From Zanthoxylum bungeanum (lineage: Eukaryota > Streptophyta > Magnoliopsida > Sapindales > Rutaceae), in the NCBI GenBank assembly GCA_019454045.1, contig SKCR01041558.1, forward strand, positions 1 to 64,000: a DNA stretch of 64,000 nt, given 5' to 3'. The notes beneath the pieces are model-generated. The model did no database searches and had not been told where the DNA came from. It saw only the letters and a program-made list of their open reading frames with translations. Positions 47,654 to 58,078 of the stretch are shown in pieces. The number at the start of each line of letters is the position of its first letter. Position 1 is the stretch's first letter. Both the position numbers and the translations under genes were made by a program.

Positions 47654-50600
47654 CTAGTGCCAATATCGATTGTATCTAATACCCATCGACTCCACGTGTT
47701 TATCAAACAACTTCGGAGGTATGGCCTTCGTCAGCGGGTCTGCTACGTTGTCTTCACTCGGTACCTTGCACACGACAATATCCCCTCTCGACACAATCTC
47801 TCGAATGATGTGGTACTTGCGTTCCACATGCTTCGACTTCTGATGCGCCTCGGTTCCTTTGCTTGCGCAATGGCTCCAGTATTATCACAGTATAACGGAA
47901 TCGCATTCTCGATACTTGGGATAACTCCCAATTCTGTGAAAAGTTCTTTATTTCTTTATCCACACAGCCTCTTTTGCGGCTTCAGAAGCTGCAATATATT
48001 CCGCCTCAGTGGTGGAATCAGCTGTAGATCCCTGTTTGGAACTCTTCCAACATACTGCACCTCCGTTATGGGTAAAGACAAATCCAGATGTAGACTTTCT
48101 ATCATCCGGATCCGATTGAAAATCGGAGTCTGTATACCCGTTAACCTGCAGTTCATTTCCTCCATATATTATCAACTTATCCTTAGTACCTTTAAGATAC
48201 TTTAGGATATGTTTAATGGCCATCCAATGGTCATTACCTGGATTGGACTGATATCTGCTAGTTACGCTAACAGCGAAACTAATATCAGGCCTCGTACATA
48301 ACATGGCATACATTATGCTACCCAAACACGAAGCATAAGGTTGGTTAGACATTCTAACCTTCTCATCTTCTGTCTGTGGACACATCTTCTTAGAAAGATG
48401 AATCCCATGTCTGAACGGTATGTTTGCTGTCTTACAGTTACCAAAGCTATACCGTTCCAAGATCTTATCTACGTACGTTGATTGGGATAACCCAATCAGC
48501 CTCCTTTGTTTATCTCGATAGAGTTTTATCCCTAAAACATAGGAAGCTTCTCCCAGGTCCTTCATGGAGAAATTCTTACAGAGATATGCTTTAACGCTTT
48601 GTAACATACCTAAATCATTCCCAATGATTAGGATGTCATCAACATACAGGACTAAAAATACGACCATGCTCCCACTGGCCTTCTGATACACACAGGATTC
48701 TTCCGAATTCTTAAGAAAACCAGACGATCTGATAATCTCGTCAAATCGAAGATTCCAACTTCGTGAAGCTTGTTTAAGTCCATAAATGGACTTCTTAAGC
48801 TTACAAACCATACCCGAGGTTTGGCTGGATGTGAAACCTTCCGGCTGTTCCATATAGATTTCTTCATCAAGAAACCCATTTAGAAAAGCCGTTTTGACAT
48901 CCATTTGCCAAATCTCGTAGTCATGATACGCAGCTATAGAAAGCAAAATCCGGATAGACTTAAGCATTGCTACCATTGCTACCGGCGAAAAAGTTTCATC
49001 GTAGTCGACGCCAGGTCGCTGCGTGTAACCTTTTGCTACCAGTCGGGCCTTGTAAGTTTCAACCTTACCGTCAGGCCCGCCTTCCTCTTGTAAACCCATT
49101 TACAACCGATAGGAACAATTCCTTCGGGAAGCGGAATCAAGTCCCAAACTTGATTTTCATGCATTGAATCTATCTCGGATTTCATGGCACTTTGCCATTT
49201 CACGGAGTCGATGTCCAACATCGATTCTCTATAGGTGAAAGGATCGGTCTCTTCAACTAAGAGAACATCCAGACTCTTTTCTTGTATCAAATACAAGCGT
49301 TCAGGAGGTCTAGATACCCTTTCGGACCTACGGAGTGTGTGCGTTGAAGGTCCTTCATCTTGTTGAACTTCAGGTTCCTCCGTTGGTTCATTGTTTTCAG
49401 GTTGTACTTCATCAAGCGCAACCTGTCTATGATCACCACCTTCAGACAAAAATTCTACTTCTAGAAATTTTGCGAAGCGAGCTACGAAGACATTTCGATG
49501 CTCGGTATCATAGAAAAGATATCCCCTCGTATTTGAGGGATATCCAACAAACCTAAACTTTTGCCCTCGAGGCGAAAGCTTACTTTGCTGAGTCACCCTG
49601 ACATAGGCAGGACAACCCCAAACCTTAATATAATTAAGATTCGGTCTCCTACCGAACCATATCTGATACGGTGTCGTAGGAACAGCCTTTGAAGGAATCT
49701 TATTCAAAAGATGTGCGGCTGTTAAGAGACAGTAACCCCATAAGTAATAGGCAAATCTGTGAAACTCTCAACATCGATCGGACCATATCCAATAAAGTCC
49801 GATTTCTCCTTTCAGATACACCATTGTGCTGTGGTGTACCTGGAGGAGTATATTGAGCGAGAATCCCATTCTCTCTTCATATAATCCATGAACTCACCAC
49901 TCATATATTCGCCGCCTCGATCTGATCGAAGGCATTTAATATATTTACCAGTTTGTTTTTCTACTTCATTTCGGAACTCTTTGAACTTTTCAAAGGTTTC
50001 CGATTTATGTCGCATCAAATAGACATAACCGTACCGTGACAAATCATCGGTAAAGGTAACGAAGTACGAATAACCACTGTGAGCAGTTTGACTTAGTGGA
50101 CCACATACATCAGAATGTACGAGTGCCAGTAAGTTAACGGCACGGTGTCCAACACCAGAAAATGGGGCCTTGGTCATTTTACCCTGAATACAGGATTCAC
50201 AAGTTGGATAGGATTCAATGGTGAGATCTGGTATCAAACCATTCCTAACCAACTGGGTAAGGCGTTTAACGCCAATGTGACCAAGTCTCATATGCCAAAG
50301 TTCAGTATTATTAATTTCAGGTAATCTACTACGTTTATTAACTCCAGTATTTAATATATCTTTAGAAGTTTGCAATGTATAATGACCATGCTGATTTGGA
50401 CAACTAAGGATCTGAATATTATTTCTATCATATAAATACAAAGAACTATTCTTAATATTCATACAAAAGCCTTCTGTATCAAGTACAAAAAGAGATATAA
50501 TATTAGCGACACATCCTGGTACAAAATGACAGTCATTAAGCAAAAGTGTCCCATTCGGCAATGAGATCTCGCATACTCCCACTGCAACTGCATCCAAAGA

Positions 50601-51624
50601 GTCTCCACTCCCGAACCGCAACTGCATCTCCACTGGCTTCAGCCTCCTACTTTCCTTCAGCACCTGCAACGAATTGCAAATGTGAATGGGACAAGCAGAA
50701 TCTAAAATCCAGCTGGATGTAACGGCTTCACAAGCCAAAGATAAATCAATAACTGAAAAATAAAAGTACCTGATGTAGAAGCTCTGTCTCTCCTCACTTG
50801 GGCAATGTAATCAGGACAGTTCCTTTTCCAGTGCCCAACTTTGCCGCAGTGGTGGCATTTGTCTTCAGAAGCCCTTTTGGGCTTGCTCTTCTATCTTCGC
50901 CTGCTGTGGAGGACCGAAGGCCTTCTTCTTCTTCCCTTTCTTCTTCTTTCCCTTGGACATCCTTGGGAAGAAGCCGAAAGAGAAGTAGATCTAGGTGGGC
51001 GAGTCGGTACTCCCTTCTTCAGATCCTCTTCTGCCGTGAGCAACATCCTATGTAGCTCCTGGTAGGTGCAGACTGTCCCGTGCATGTTGAAGTACATCAC
51101 AAACTGGCGGAATGAAGCTGGCAGAGAACCAAGAATGACACTCCTACCGAGAATGTCATTCAGGATGAGATTATGTTGCCTCAATTGATCGATCAAATCG
51201 ATCATTTGAAGAACATGTGGGCTAACACTTTGCCCCTCATCCAGACGCGCATGGAACAGTTCCATGGCGACCTTGTGAACAATAACCTGTTCCTGGTTCT
51301 CGAACGATTGTCTTAATCGCGTTATCATACTATAGGAATCTGATGTTCCATAGTATTGTTGCTTGAGTTTCGGAGAGAGCGAACTAAAATGTATGATTTA
51401 TTTTCCCTTAAATCATCATTCTTCCAAGCTTCAAAAACTTGGCGTTCCTCCTCCGAAGCATCCTCACCCACTGCAAGGGGTAAAGGACCCTCAAGAACAT
51501 AACCCAACTTTTCGGAATCGAGGACAATCCTCAAATCCAATTCCCAGTCTGCAAAGTTCTCAGCGCCTTTCAGTTTGTTCGCATCTAACATACGCGCAAA
51601 CTGGTTTGTGGATTGACCCGCCAT
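47654..51624 (-). pseudogene. Element E gag-pol polyprotein, frameshifted (copia)
   Basis: The ATG at 51624 opens MAGQSTNQFARMLDANKLKG; the gag domain continues in two frames to about 50890. The zinc knuckle CHHCGKVGHWKRNC is at 50816-50857 and intact. The protease motif WILDSACPIHICNS follows near 50700. Integrase has ELWHMRLGHIGVKRL, CESCIQGKMTKAPF and HSDVCGPL, a second catalytic D in LRSDRGGEY, then a frameshift near 49800. RT has MDVKTAFLNGF and intact YVDD (48635-48646). RNase H has DSTTEAEYIAASEA, with frameshifts near 47940 and 47850, and the family stop is at 47654-47656. At least five frameshifts split it. They are mostly single-base and could be decay or assembly indels. Confidence 0.87.
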
Positions 51625-52369
51625 CGCAAATCTATCATATAGATCACGAAAAACGGTTAGCAGATAATAAGCAGTTTCATATAATATCAAAAGCATAAAC
51701 TAGATCATGGATTTTTAATCTAATATGCCCCTCCCACTAAATCATGCAATACTGTAATCCCAAAACAGAATACAAATATTTAATAATTAAATTAAATATA
51801 AATAGTGAAAAGTGGATCCCGTGAATATATTTCGGCTCACAGCAGAGGCACGGTCTCGCCTACGTATATTCATCAGGTAGACAACTCATTTGTCAATCAT
51901 TCACTAATGACTCCTAAGTACCCGGTCCTGGCCGTTTCTCGTTGTCGCTGCGAAGGCAGGCCCACAAGGAGACGTACCAAGGTTAAACTCGCCAATGATA
52001 AACTCAAGTTACTTACGTAATCCTGACAGCTAGGGCACGTTCAGAATTCCGCTTTCGCTTGAATTTATCTAGTATCTAATATACATCCGGTATAAATAAA
52101 TCTTTATCGGCTACACCCTCACAGCAGAGGCACGGTCTCGGATGTAGTCACAAAGAATTATTCATAAACCGTATTGACAAGACGGACCATATAACATGCA
52201 TCAAATACAAATTACATTTAAACCTTATTATTAGGGATTTTCCGCTAAGTGTCATACACCCTAAATCTAATCAAATTAGTTCCTAATAAGCATGCATAAA
52301 TCAAGAAAACATGATTAAACATTGATTCAATGTAGGCTAAGCATTTTAAGTGGCCTAGAATCAGACTCG
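51625..52369 (-). other. Element E leader with repeated motif
   Basis: Untranslated. An identical 23 base motif with core CAGCAGAGGCACGG (plus strand) occurs at 51836-51858 and 52118-52140, and related forms (CAGCTAGGGCACG near 52028, TGCGAAGGCAGG near 51949) lie between. The C leader has the same positions with GTGCCAAAGCTGT instead. Confidence 0.6.
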
Positions 52370-52381
52370 CTCTGATACCAT
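52370..52381 (-). other. Element E primer binding site
   Basis: Plus-strand GCTCTGATACCA is the complement of TGGTATCAGAGC; it lies two to three bases from the LTR at 52384. Confidence 0.9.
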
Positions 52382-52383
52382 TT

Positions 52384-54787
52384 TGAAGGGGTCTAATAGG
52401 GGTGAATCCGGTAACGCAGCGGAAGCGGTGAAAATCCGATTTTCAGATTTCAAAACTTTTTCTCGGATAAATTAAATAAACATATTTATTTAATATTCCA
52501 ATAATCAAATTATGAAATAAAATTTCAAATGAATCAAATTCAAGTGAAATTACCAAATTACCCTTATATGGTATTTTGTCCATTTTAGTCCGAAATTGAT
52601 CCAATCAATTTTGAATGATTCTAAATCATTTCTAAGATGAACTTAGCATGTTCAAAACATCAAAACACCAAAGCCACAAAATCCCCAAATTTCCTTACAA
52701 GCCGTGAGCTCCATTTGGAGGGCAAATTGACCATTTGGTCATTTCATGTCTCAAAACTCATCTAAATGAAATCCAATCAACATGAAACTTTGCATGCATC
52801 ATATACACACCCAAATGCTCAACATATATCGAAAACCCCCAAATTTGGAATAGGTTATAAACCCTAATTTTTCAATTTCCACAAATGGGCAAATTAGGCC
52901 ATTTACATTAAATCAAATGTTTCAATCATCAATCTTTCAACTAATCAAGTCTCAACACAATGAACAACTCAAGATCAAATCTAGGTCATTTAAGAGTGGG
53001 TCATAACTCTAGAATAGCAACATGGTTTCATAAACCTTAAAAGAATACATATAACTACACTAGTTACACTCTTTGTTCATCATACATGCTCAACACTTTT
53101 AAACAAATTCCATCATCAAAAACCACAAGAAATAAAGAAAAATAACTTAAGAAACTCATGAGAGGTAGCCTAGATCATAAGGAACAAATTCCTTTCTAAT
53201 AGTAAGTTTAAGAAACTTACAAATCCAAGCTTTTTCTTTGGTTTTTCTTTTCTTCCTTCACTTTCTTTCTTTGCCTTTCTTCAATGGAATTTTGTTTTTG
53301 TGATAAGTGTATTAGGTTAATGAAATGAAAAATGAAAAAACAATTTATATGTGCAACTTTTGCACTATGGCCGAAATTAGCATACCAAATTCACCAAAAT
53401 TGTAATTTCAATTTCATTTGCATTATTAGTAAATCAACTTGCATAAATATCTTTTATAACCTTTATTAGATATTTATTTTAGTCAATATGGCAACTAAAG
53501 TCATTTACTTTAATATCCTAAATAAATATTTATATTTTAATTAATTTAATCATTTAACAATTAAATAATTAATTAATTAATCAAATACAAATATATTAAA
53601 TATATGTATAATATTTACATTAAATATTAAAAAACATATATTCATTTAGGAAATAAGTCAAATCTCATTTTGACTATTAATTAATGTGTATTTAATTTAA
53701 TCAAGTATTAAATGTAAATACACAATAATTACGTAAATGACTATCGGGTCCCTTTTGCACGTATCTTGCGTTTAACCTTTAAACGACTTTATAAATAATC
53801 AATATTATTTATTTAATGTTGCTCTAGTGCTCTACGAGTATGTTTCATTATTGAGACTCTCTAGGTTCAGGTATATCCGTCACGAAATCAAATTTCGTGT
53901 CCATAATCTATCCACCCGTAGATTATGACGATCACGGATAATCTCGCTGAACCACACAGGTCGAGGTCATGGCAAATGTATAATTCCTCCACCTCCGTCA
54001 CAGGTATCCGGATATCCCAGAGATATATGTAAACGTCAAATCTCTATGGGGATTATCCAGTCGACTATTCTATTAGCAATCTCTAAAAGAATGTTTAGAA
54101 CTAGCTTCTAAACTTTACCACGGGCCCATGGTTTTATCTGATTGCTAATCATATGGACTACCTATGCTCTGGTACACAGAACTGACGGATCCTATCTTGA
54201 TACACATAGGACACCCTGAGGATCTATCTACACCCAACGAACAGGCGGAGGTCTGATCTTAATAGATCGGTGACGTGACTGCCATCTAAGTGTAGAAGAT
54301 GTCTCATGTGCCCACAATGGCATCTCAAGTCTAAGAATCACAAGTGCTACTCAACCCGAAGATTCTTATTGACGCTGGTGTACCATCCATTAAGAATCTT
54401 CGGTGAGTCGTTCAGTGTTTATCCGCTATAAACACCTACACGTCTATACTAGTCTCCAAGACTATGGTTCATTGAGAAACCATTGGAATCATATATTCCA
54501 GTATACGACTTGTACCGGTCTCAACGGGTTTACTATACTGACCAAGTAGTGTAAACCTTGACCAGGAACTGTCTGAGAATGACAACGTCATGATACGACT
54601 CAATGTCCGTTGCGACGCTTTTGCAACTGTACCATGACTAATCATTCTAAGGTCATTACGTCTTTACCATATAAAAATAGATTATATTATAGAAACTGCA
54701 TATATTATTACTAATAATAAATAATGTTTTACAGAAGTATTTAACAAAATACACCGGGAATTGGCGCTCTGAGCACCAACCCCTACA
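52384..54787 (-). repeat. Element E 5' LTR
   Basis: 2404 bases. It differs from the left copy mainly by single-base indels, for example in A runs and in the CCGTCACAGG region, which has an extra CACCTC here. Confidence 0.93.
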
Positions 54788-54792
54788 GTATC

Positions 54793-54921
54793 TCATTGGG
54801 CCTGGGCTTGTGAATCTCTGGGCCTCTATACACTTTAAACATTGGGTCTTCCGTTTGAGGTAGAATGCTTGGCCTAGAGTAAAAGGACGAAATTGCCCCT
54901 GGACCAAATTTGGCCCGTACA
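54793..54921 (-). repeat. Element F 5' LTR, outer part beyond element E
   Basis: Continues the LTR from CATTGGGCCTGGGC after the GTATC duplication and ends TTTGGCCCGTACA. It is followed by the TSD ATAAC. Confidence 0.9.
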
Positions 54922-54926
54922 ATAAC

Positions 54927-55504
54927 AATGTTCGTAGGCTGATAGAACCGTACTCGAATGATGTGAGAATAAGGCTCATAAGCTAATATAATTGAGCTTG
55001 TGGCTAATAATTACATGAATTTTTTATTCATTCACGCCATCATGAAAAATCAAACATATACCTACTATATAGTATAGACAATGTCCTGACCATGTGAGTT
55101 TATACTTGTTAACATAATGACTTATTTCACTTGCCCAATAATATAAAAATGGACTTGTTCTACTTAAGAATTTTATCATATATTTTATACTTTGAGATTG
55201 AAAAAGAATTGACAGAGCTTAATAGGAAAAGCTTTGTAAGATTCCTAACAAAGATAATACAGAAGCTTAAATGAATGAGGATAAGAACTTATATAAGAGT
55301 AAATATCGAAAGAACATAAAATACGATAAGATAATATTATTCGACCATATGTAAAATAGATGCCCAATAACATATGAATGGATTTATTCCGCTTGTCCAA
55401 CCCATAAAATAGACTTGTTCGACTTTAAGAATAAATGCATTTTTTGCTTTAATAATTTTGACATAAGCATGACTTGTACATCACTTGGGTTTGGTCCTGC
55501 AGCT
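54927..55504. other. Intergenic sequence without recognised feature
   Basis: AT-rich single-copy-looking DNA between F and the MITE. No coding frame, RNA gene or repeat is recognised. CTGCAGCT at 55497-55504 is the left duplication of the MITE. Confidence 0.6.
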
Positions 55505-56017
55505 TAGGGGTGGCGAATCAACGAATCGAATTTCCATTGAATCCTAAACGAATCAAATCAAAATGTGATTGATTCGTATTCGATTCGTTTATATTAAACG
55601 AATCCTAATATCATGATTCGTATTCGATTCGTTTAGTCAATGATATTATTTAATAAAATATTTGCCACACTTGATTTACATTAATTCTTCATAAATATAT
55701 ACATATGAAATATGTAATTAATATATTTACTAAAAAAAACCTCATCAAATATCGAAAATATTACTTTTATATGATAATTAATTATAATTTCTCGAATCTT
55801 AATTGAAAATTAACAAGAACTAGTAATAAAAATAACAAAATGAATCATAAAAAATAAACGAATCAATGAGCTTAAATTCGTATTCGATTCGTTTAATAAA
55901 CTAATCAAATCGAATTGACCCATTTATTATACGAATCTATTTTTTCAAACACGTATCCACTTTAAAGCGAATCGAATCGAATGAATAAACGAATCTTGAC
56001 CTAAATTGTCACCTCTA
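55505..56017. mobile_element. hAT-type MITE, 513 bases
   Basis: Its ends are TAGGGGTGGCGA and TTGTCACCTCTA, imperfect inverted repeats of hAT type. The 8 base flanks CTGCAGCT and CTGCAGCG match at seven positions. The subterminal regions hold many ATTCGATTCGTTTA and CGAATCGAAT words in both orientations. It has no coding capacity. It ends 139 bases upstream of a TATA box. Confidence 0.85.
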
Positions 56018-56156
56018 CTGCAGCGGCCACCTGGACTCCCTATTTTATGAAAGATGTTGGATTTCGTTCTTTCAAGATGCTTCACATATAAAACCTTATC
56101 CGCAGAGGCCGACCACTTTTGAGTATATGTTCCATATGTAGATTCTTTATTATGGC

Positions 56157-56164
56157 TATATAAG
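56157..56164 (+). promoter_or_regulatory. TATA box of the small host gene
   Basis: TATATAAG within GGCTATATAAGGAAGGC lies 69 bases before the chosen ATG at 56226. A plant TSS would be expected near 56190, which leaves a 5' UTR of about 35 bases. Confidence 0.65.
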
Positions 56165-56225
56165 GAAGGCAAAAGGCATATACAATACATATAACATCTT
56201 ATAATTTTCTTTGCTTTGTTATAAG

Positions 56226-56696
56226 ATGGTTCTCAATTTGAGACAAGTGATTTCCAATTGGCCTGGTGTTATAAAGGTGAATAACAAGGATAATCCAAAT
56301 GATAAAGAGTACATTCTTGATGGAACGGACGAGGAATTGGGAGCTATGTGGCTTGGGAATTGGAAATATCCAGTAGAGGTTCGTTATGTTGGGAAGTTGC
56401 CGGATGGAAGGTTTTCAAGTAATCGCATTATGACGCTCTGGGATGATCAATACTATCATTTATGTTGGAAGTTCGCTAACGATGGTACTACATATTCACA
56501 ACATGTTGATGGGAGTCGTGCGTTTGTGTTAGTATTTGACGATCCTTACAAGGATAATATAAAGTTAACCACATATACTCCTGAGGATGAGACTTTTGAT
56601 TCTTCTGGGACAAAAGAGGTTAACAATATGATGCAGGATGTAAGCAGGAAGATGCCGGACCTCCAAAATAATAATAATAACCCTATAATTAATTAA
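56226..56696 (+). CDS. Unrecognised 156 residue single-exon plant protein
   Basis: The frame is open from 56211, but the ATG at 56226 (AAGATGG context, MVLNLRQVISNWPG) is preferred over the one at 56211 because of its better initiation context and distance from the TATA box. There is no signal peptide or membrane segment. The protein is acidic and rich in Trp and Tyr, with a core of alternating hydrophobic residues (EYILDGTDEELGAMWLGNW, YPVEVRYVGKLPDG, YYHLCWKFANDG, AFVLVFDDPY) that suggests a small beta-rich globular domain. A polar, probably disordered Asn-rich tail ends it. One Cys is present. I do not recognise the family. Frame integrity, TATA box and poly(A) signals make it the best host gene candidate in the window. 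Confidence 0.7.
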   Translation: MVLNLRQVISNWPGVIKVNNKDNPNDKEYILDGTDEELGAMWLGNWKYPVEVRYVGKLPDGRFSSNRIMTLWDDQYYHLCWKFANDGTTYSQHVDGSRAFVLVFDDPYKDNIKLTTYTPEDETFDSSGTKEVNNMMQDVSRKMPDLQNNNNNPIIN

Positions 56697-56710
56697 CTGC
56701 TTTCAGTAAT

Positions 56711-56769
56711 AATAAACAAATCCCATCTAGGGATATTGTTGTAGCTAGAGAGATAGACTCTCTAATAAA
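56711..56769 (+). terminator. Candidate polyadenylation signals
   Basis: AATAAA occurs at 56711-56716 and 56764-56769, 15 and 68 bases after the stop codon, followed by T-rich DNA near 56810. Confidence 0.5.
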
Positions 56770-56895
56770 TAAATGAAAGCAATGTGTGTTTGAGTATTTA
56801 TATGAATGTTTTATTTTTTTATTTTTTAAACAAAATGAACTCAAGCTAAATATCCAAAAACTAGATACTTAAAAATTTCTCTGTGTATTTATAAT

Positions 56896-57300
56896 CAAGG
56901 TGAAATTCTTATGTGCAACAGAGATTCCACTCAAAATCTGATGTGATACCATCGACTAATGATAAATACACATGTGACAGTTCATGTTTAAAAAATAAAT
57001 GCACTTTCGACCGTTTTAATGCCCTCCAATATTTTCAAATTTCAAAATACAATCAGTTCATTAACACATTTAATTTTCTTTCTGAAACTTGGAGAAATTC
57101 TTAAGTGTAACAGGGGTTCCACGTTGAGATCCAATGTGGTATTACATGCAGGCTAATGGTAAATGGACATGCGACAGTGCATGCATGTTAAAAAAATAAA
57201 AAACTAAAATGAATGCACTTTAAATTGTTCTTAAGCACTCCAATATTTTTAAATTTCAAAACGCAATTAGTTCATTGATTCCTTCATTTTTCTCTTTCTT
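56896..57300. repeat. Tandem duplication of about 195 bases
   Basis: 56901-57093 and 57094-57300 are imperfect copies: GAAATTCTTATGTGCAACAG against GAAATTCTTAAGTGTAACAG, then CATGTGACAGT against CATGCGACAGT, then AATGCACTTT and CTCCAATATTTT in both. There are many substitutions, so it is old. No coding role is seen. Confidence 0.75.
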
Positions 57301-57316
57301 AATCTTCATCTCTAAG

Positions 57317-57614
57317 TGTTAGTACAATGATTTTGATGATGTCAATAAAACAAAAAAGTTTAAAGATAAGAAATTCAAAGATAAGAAGAAATTTGGCAAA
57401 GATGATCAATATTAGTAACTCGACGACTTGGTTTCGATGGTTTAGAAACATCTACATATTAGTGAATCAAGTTTAATGAGGTCAAAGTTGATTATGAAGT
57501 CAAAATGATATACAAGATAGATAGAAAGCCAAAATGATGATGAAAAAGATCAAGAGTAAGAGCCAAACAAGATGAAGATCAAGATGATAATTAAGAGCTA
57601 AAACTAATTATAAC
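57317..57614 (+). repeat. Possible LTR start interrupted by element H
   Basis: TGTTAGTACAATGATTTTGATGATGTCAATAA resembles the start of some long copia LTRs (SIRE or Angela kind). If so, it continues at 63028 after H. There is no second copy in the window to prove it. Confidence 0.3.
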
Positions 57615-57916
57615 TGTTGTGATAAAACACACACAATAGAGGAGATGTGAGAGGAAAACTCTTCTTTTATTACACCACAAAAGAATTACAAAGCTTTATA
57701 CAAAACTTAACAAAAAACCTCTCAACCCTCTTTACTCTCTATTTTTACTCACACATTTGAGATTTAAGGGATGCTTACAATGGTCCTTAATGGCTCCTTA
57801 TATAGAGTTAGAGATTGTGCAACTTTGCCTAACTTTCAAAGTTGCACAATGCCTAACTTTCAAATGCAACTTTGCCAAACTTTCAAACTTTGAAAGTTTG
57901 GCACCTTAGCACAACA
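57615..57916 (-). repeat. Element H 3' LTR
   Basis: 302 bases, with TGTTGTGATAAAAC and TTAGCACAACA termini on the plus strand. It contains a self-complementary area: CAACTTTGCCTAACTTTCAAAGTTG near 57826-57850. Confidence 0.93.
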
Positions 57917-57932
57917 AATCTCCCCCTCGGTG
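57917..57932 (-). other. Element H polypurine tract
   Basis: Plus-strand AATCTCCCCCTCGG is the complement of CCGAGGGGGAGATT and abuts the LTR. Confidence 0.85.
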
Positions 57933-58078
57933 AAGATTTCCCAAAATCTGAGCCGACCATCAATCATCCAAATCCGGATCCTCCAAAAGGATCCTCCCCT
58001 GGCTGCATCTGTGTGACTGCCTACGTACCCTAAGTTGGGATCAAGCCAATCGTAGTTCTCTATATCTTCCCACTCTGA

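Larger units (their letters stand above)
45217..54787 (-). mobile_element. Element E: young copia element inserted in the LTR of F
   Basis: It is complete, with LTRs 45217-47637 and 52384-54787, termini TGAAGGGG and CCCCTACA on the plus strand, and a perfect duplication GTATC (45212-45216 and 54788-54792). The intact F LTR at 39037 shows the empty site. PBS, gag-pol and polypurine tract are all present on the minus strand. The LTR differences I see are mostly 1-3 base indels, so it is young compared with C, its sister. The polyprotein is split by several frameshifts. Confidence 0.93.
39037..54921 (-). mobile_element. Element F: non-autonomous LTR element carrying a captured metalloproteinase fragment
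   Basis: Its LTRs lie at 39037-39686 and 44699-45216 plus 54793-54921, the latter split by element E. The duplication ATAAC is perfect on both sides (39032-39036 and 54922-54926). On its own strand it begins TGTACGGGCCAAATTTGG, like D, and has the same gypsy-type PBS, a leader homologous to that of D and D-type repeats before the 3' LTR. No gag or pol is visible in the 5.0 kb interior. Instead a plant matrix metalloproteinase fragment lies at 42048-42467. F is therefore a gene-capturing derivative of the D family that would depend on proteins supplied by another element. Confidence 0.85.

Noticed and set aside
47657..48205. 182 codon plus-strand frame in element E
   Set aside because: It is antisense to RNase H of E and has no independent support.
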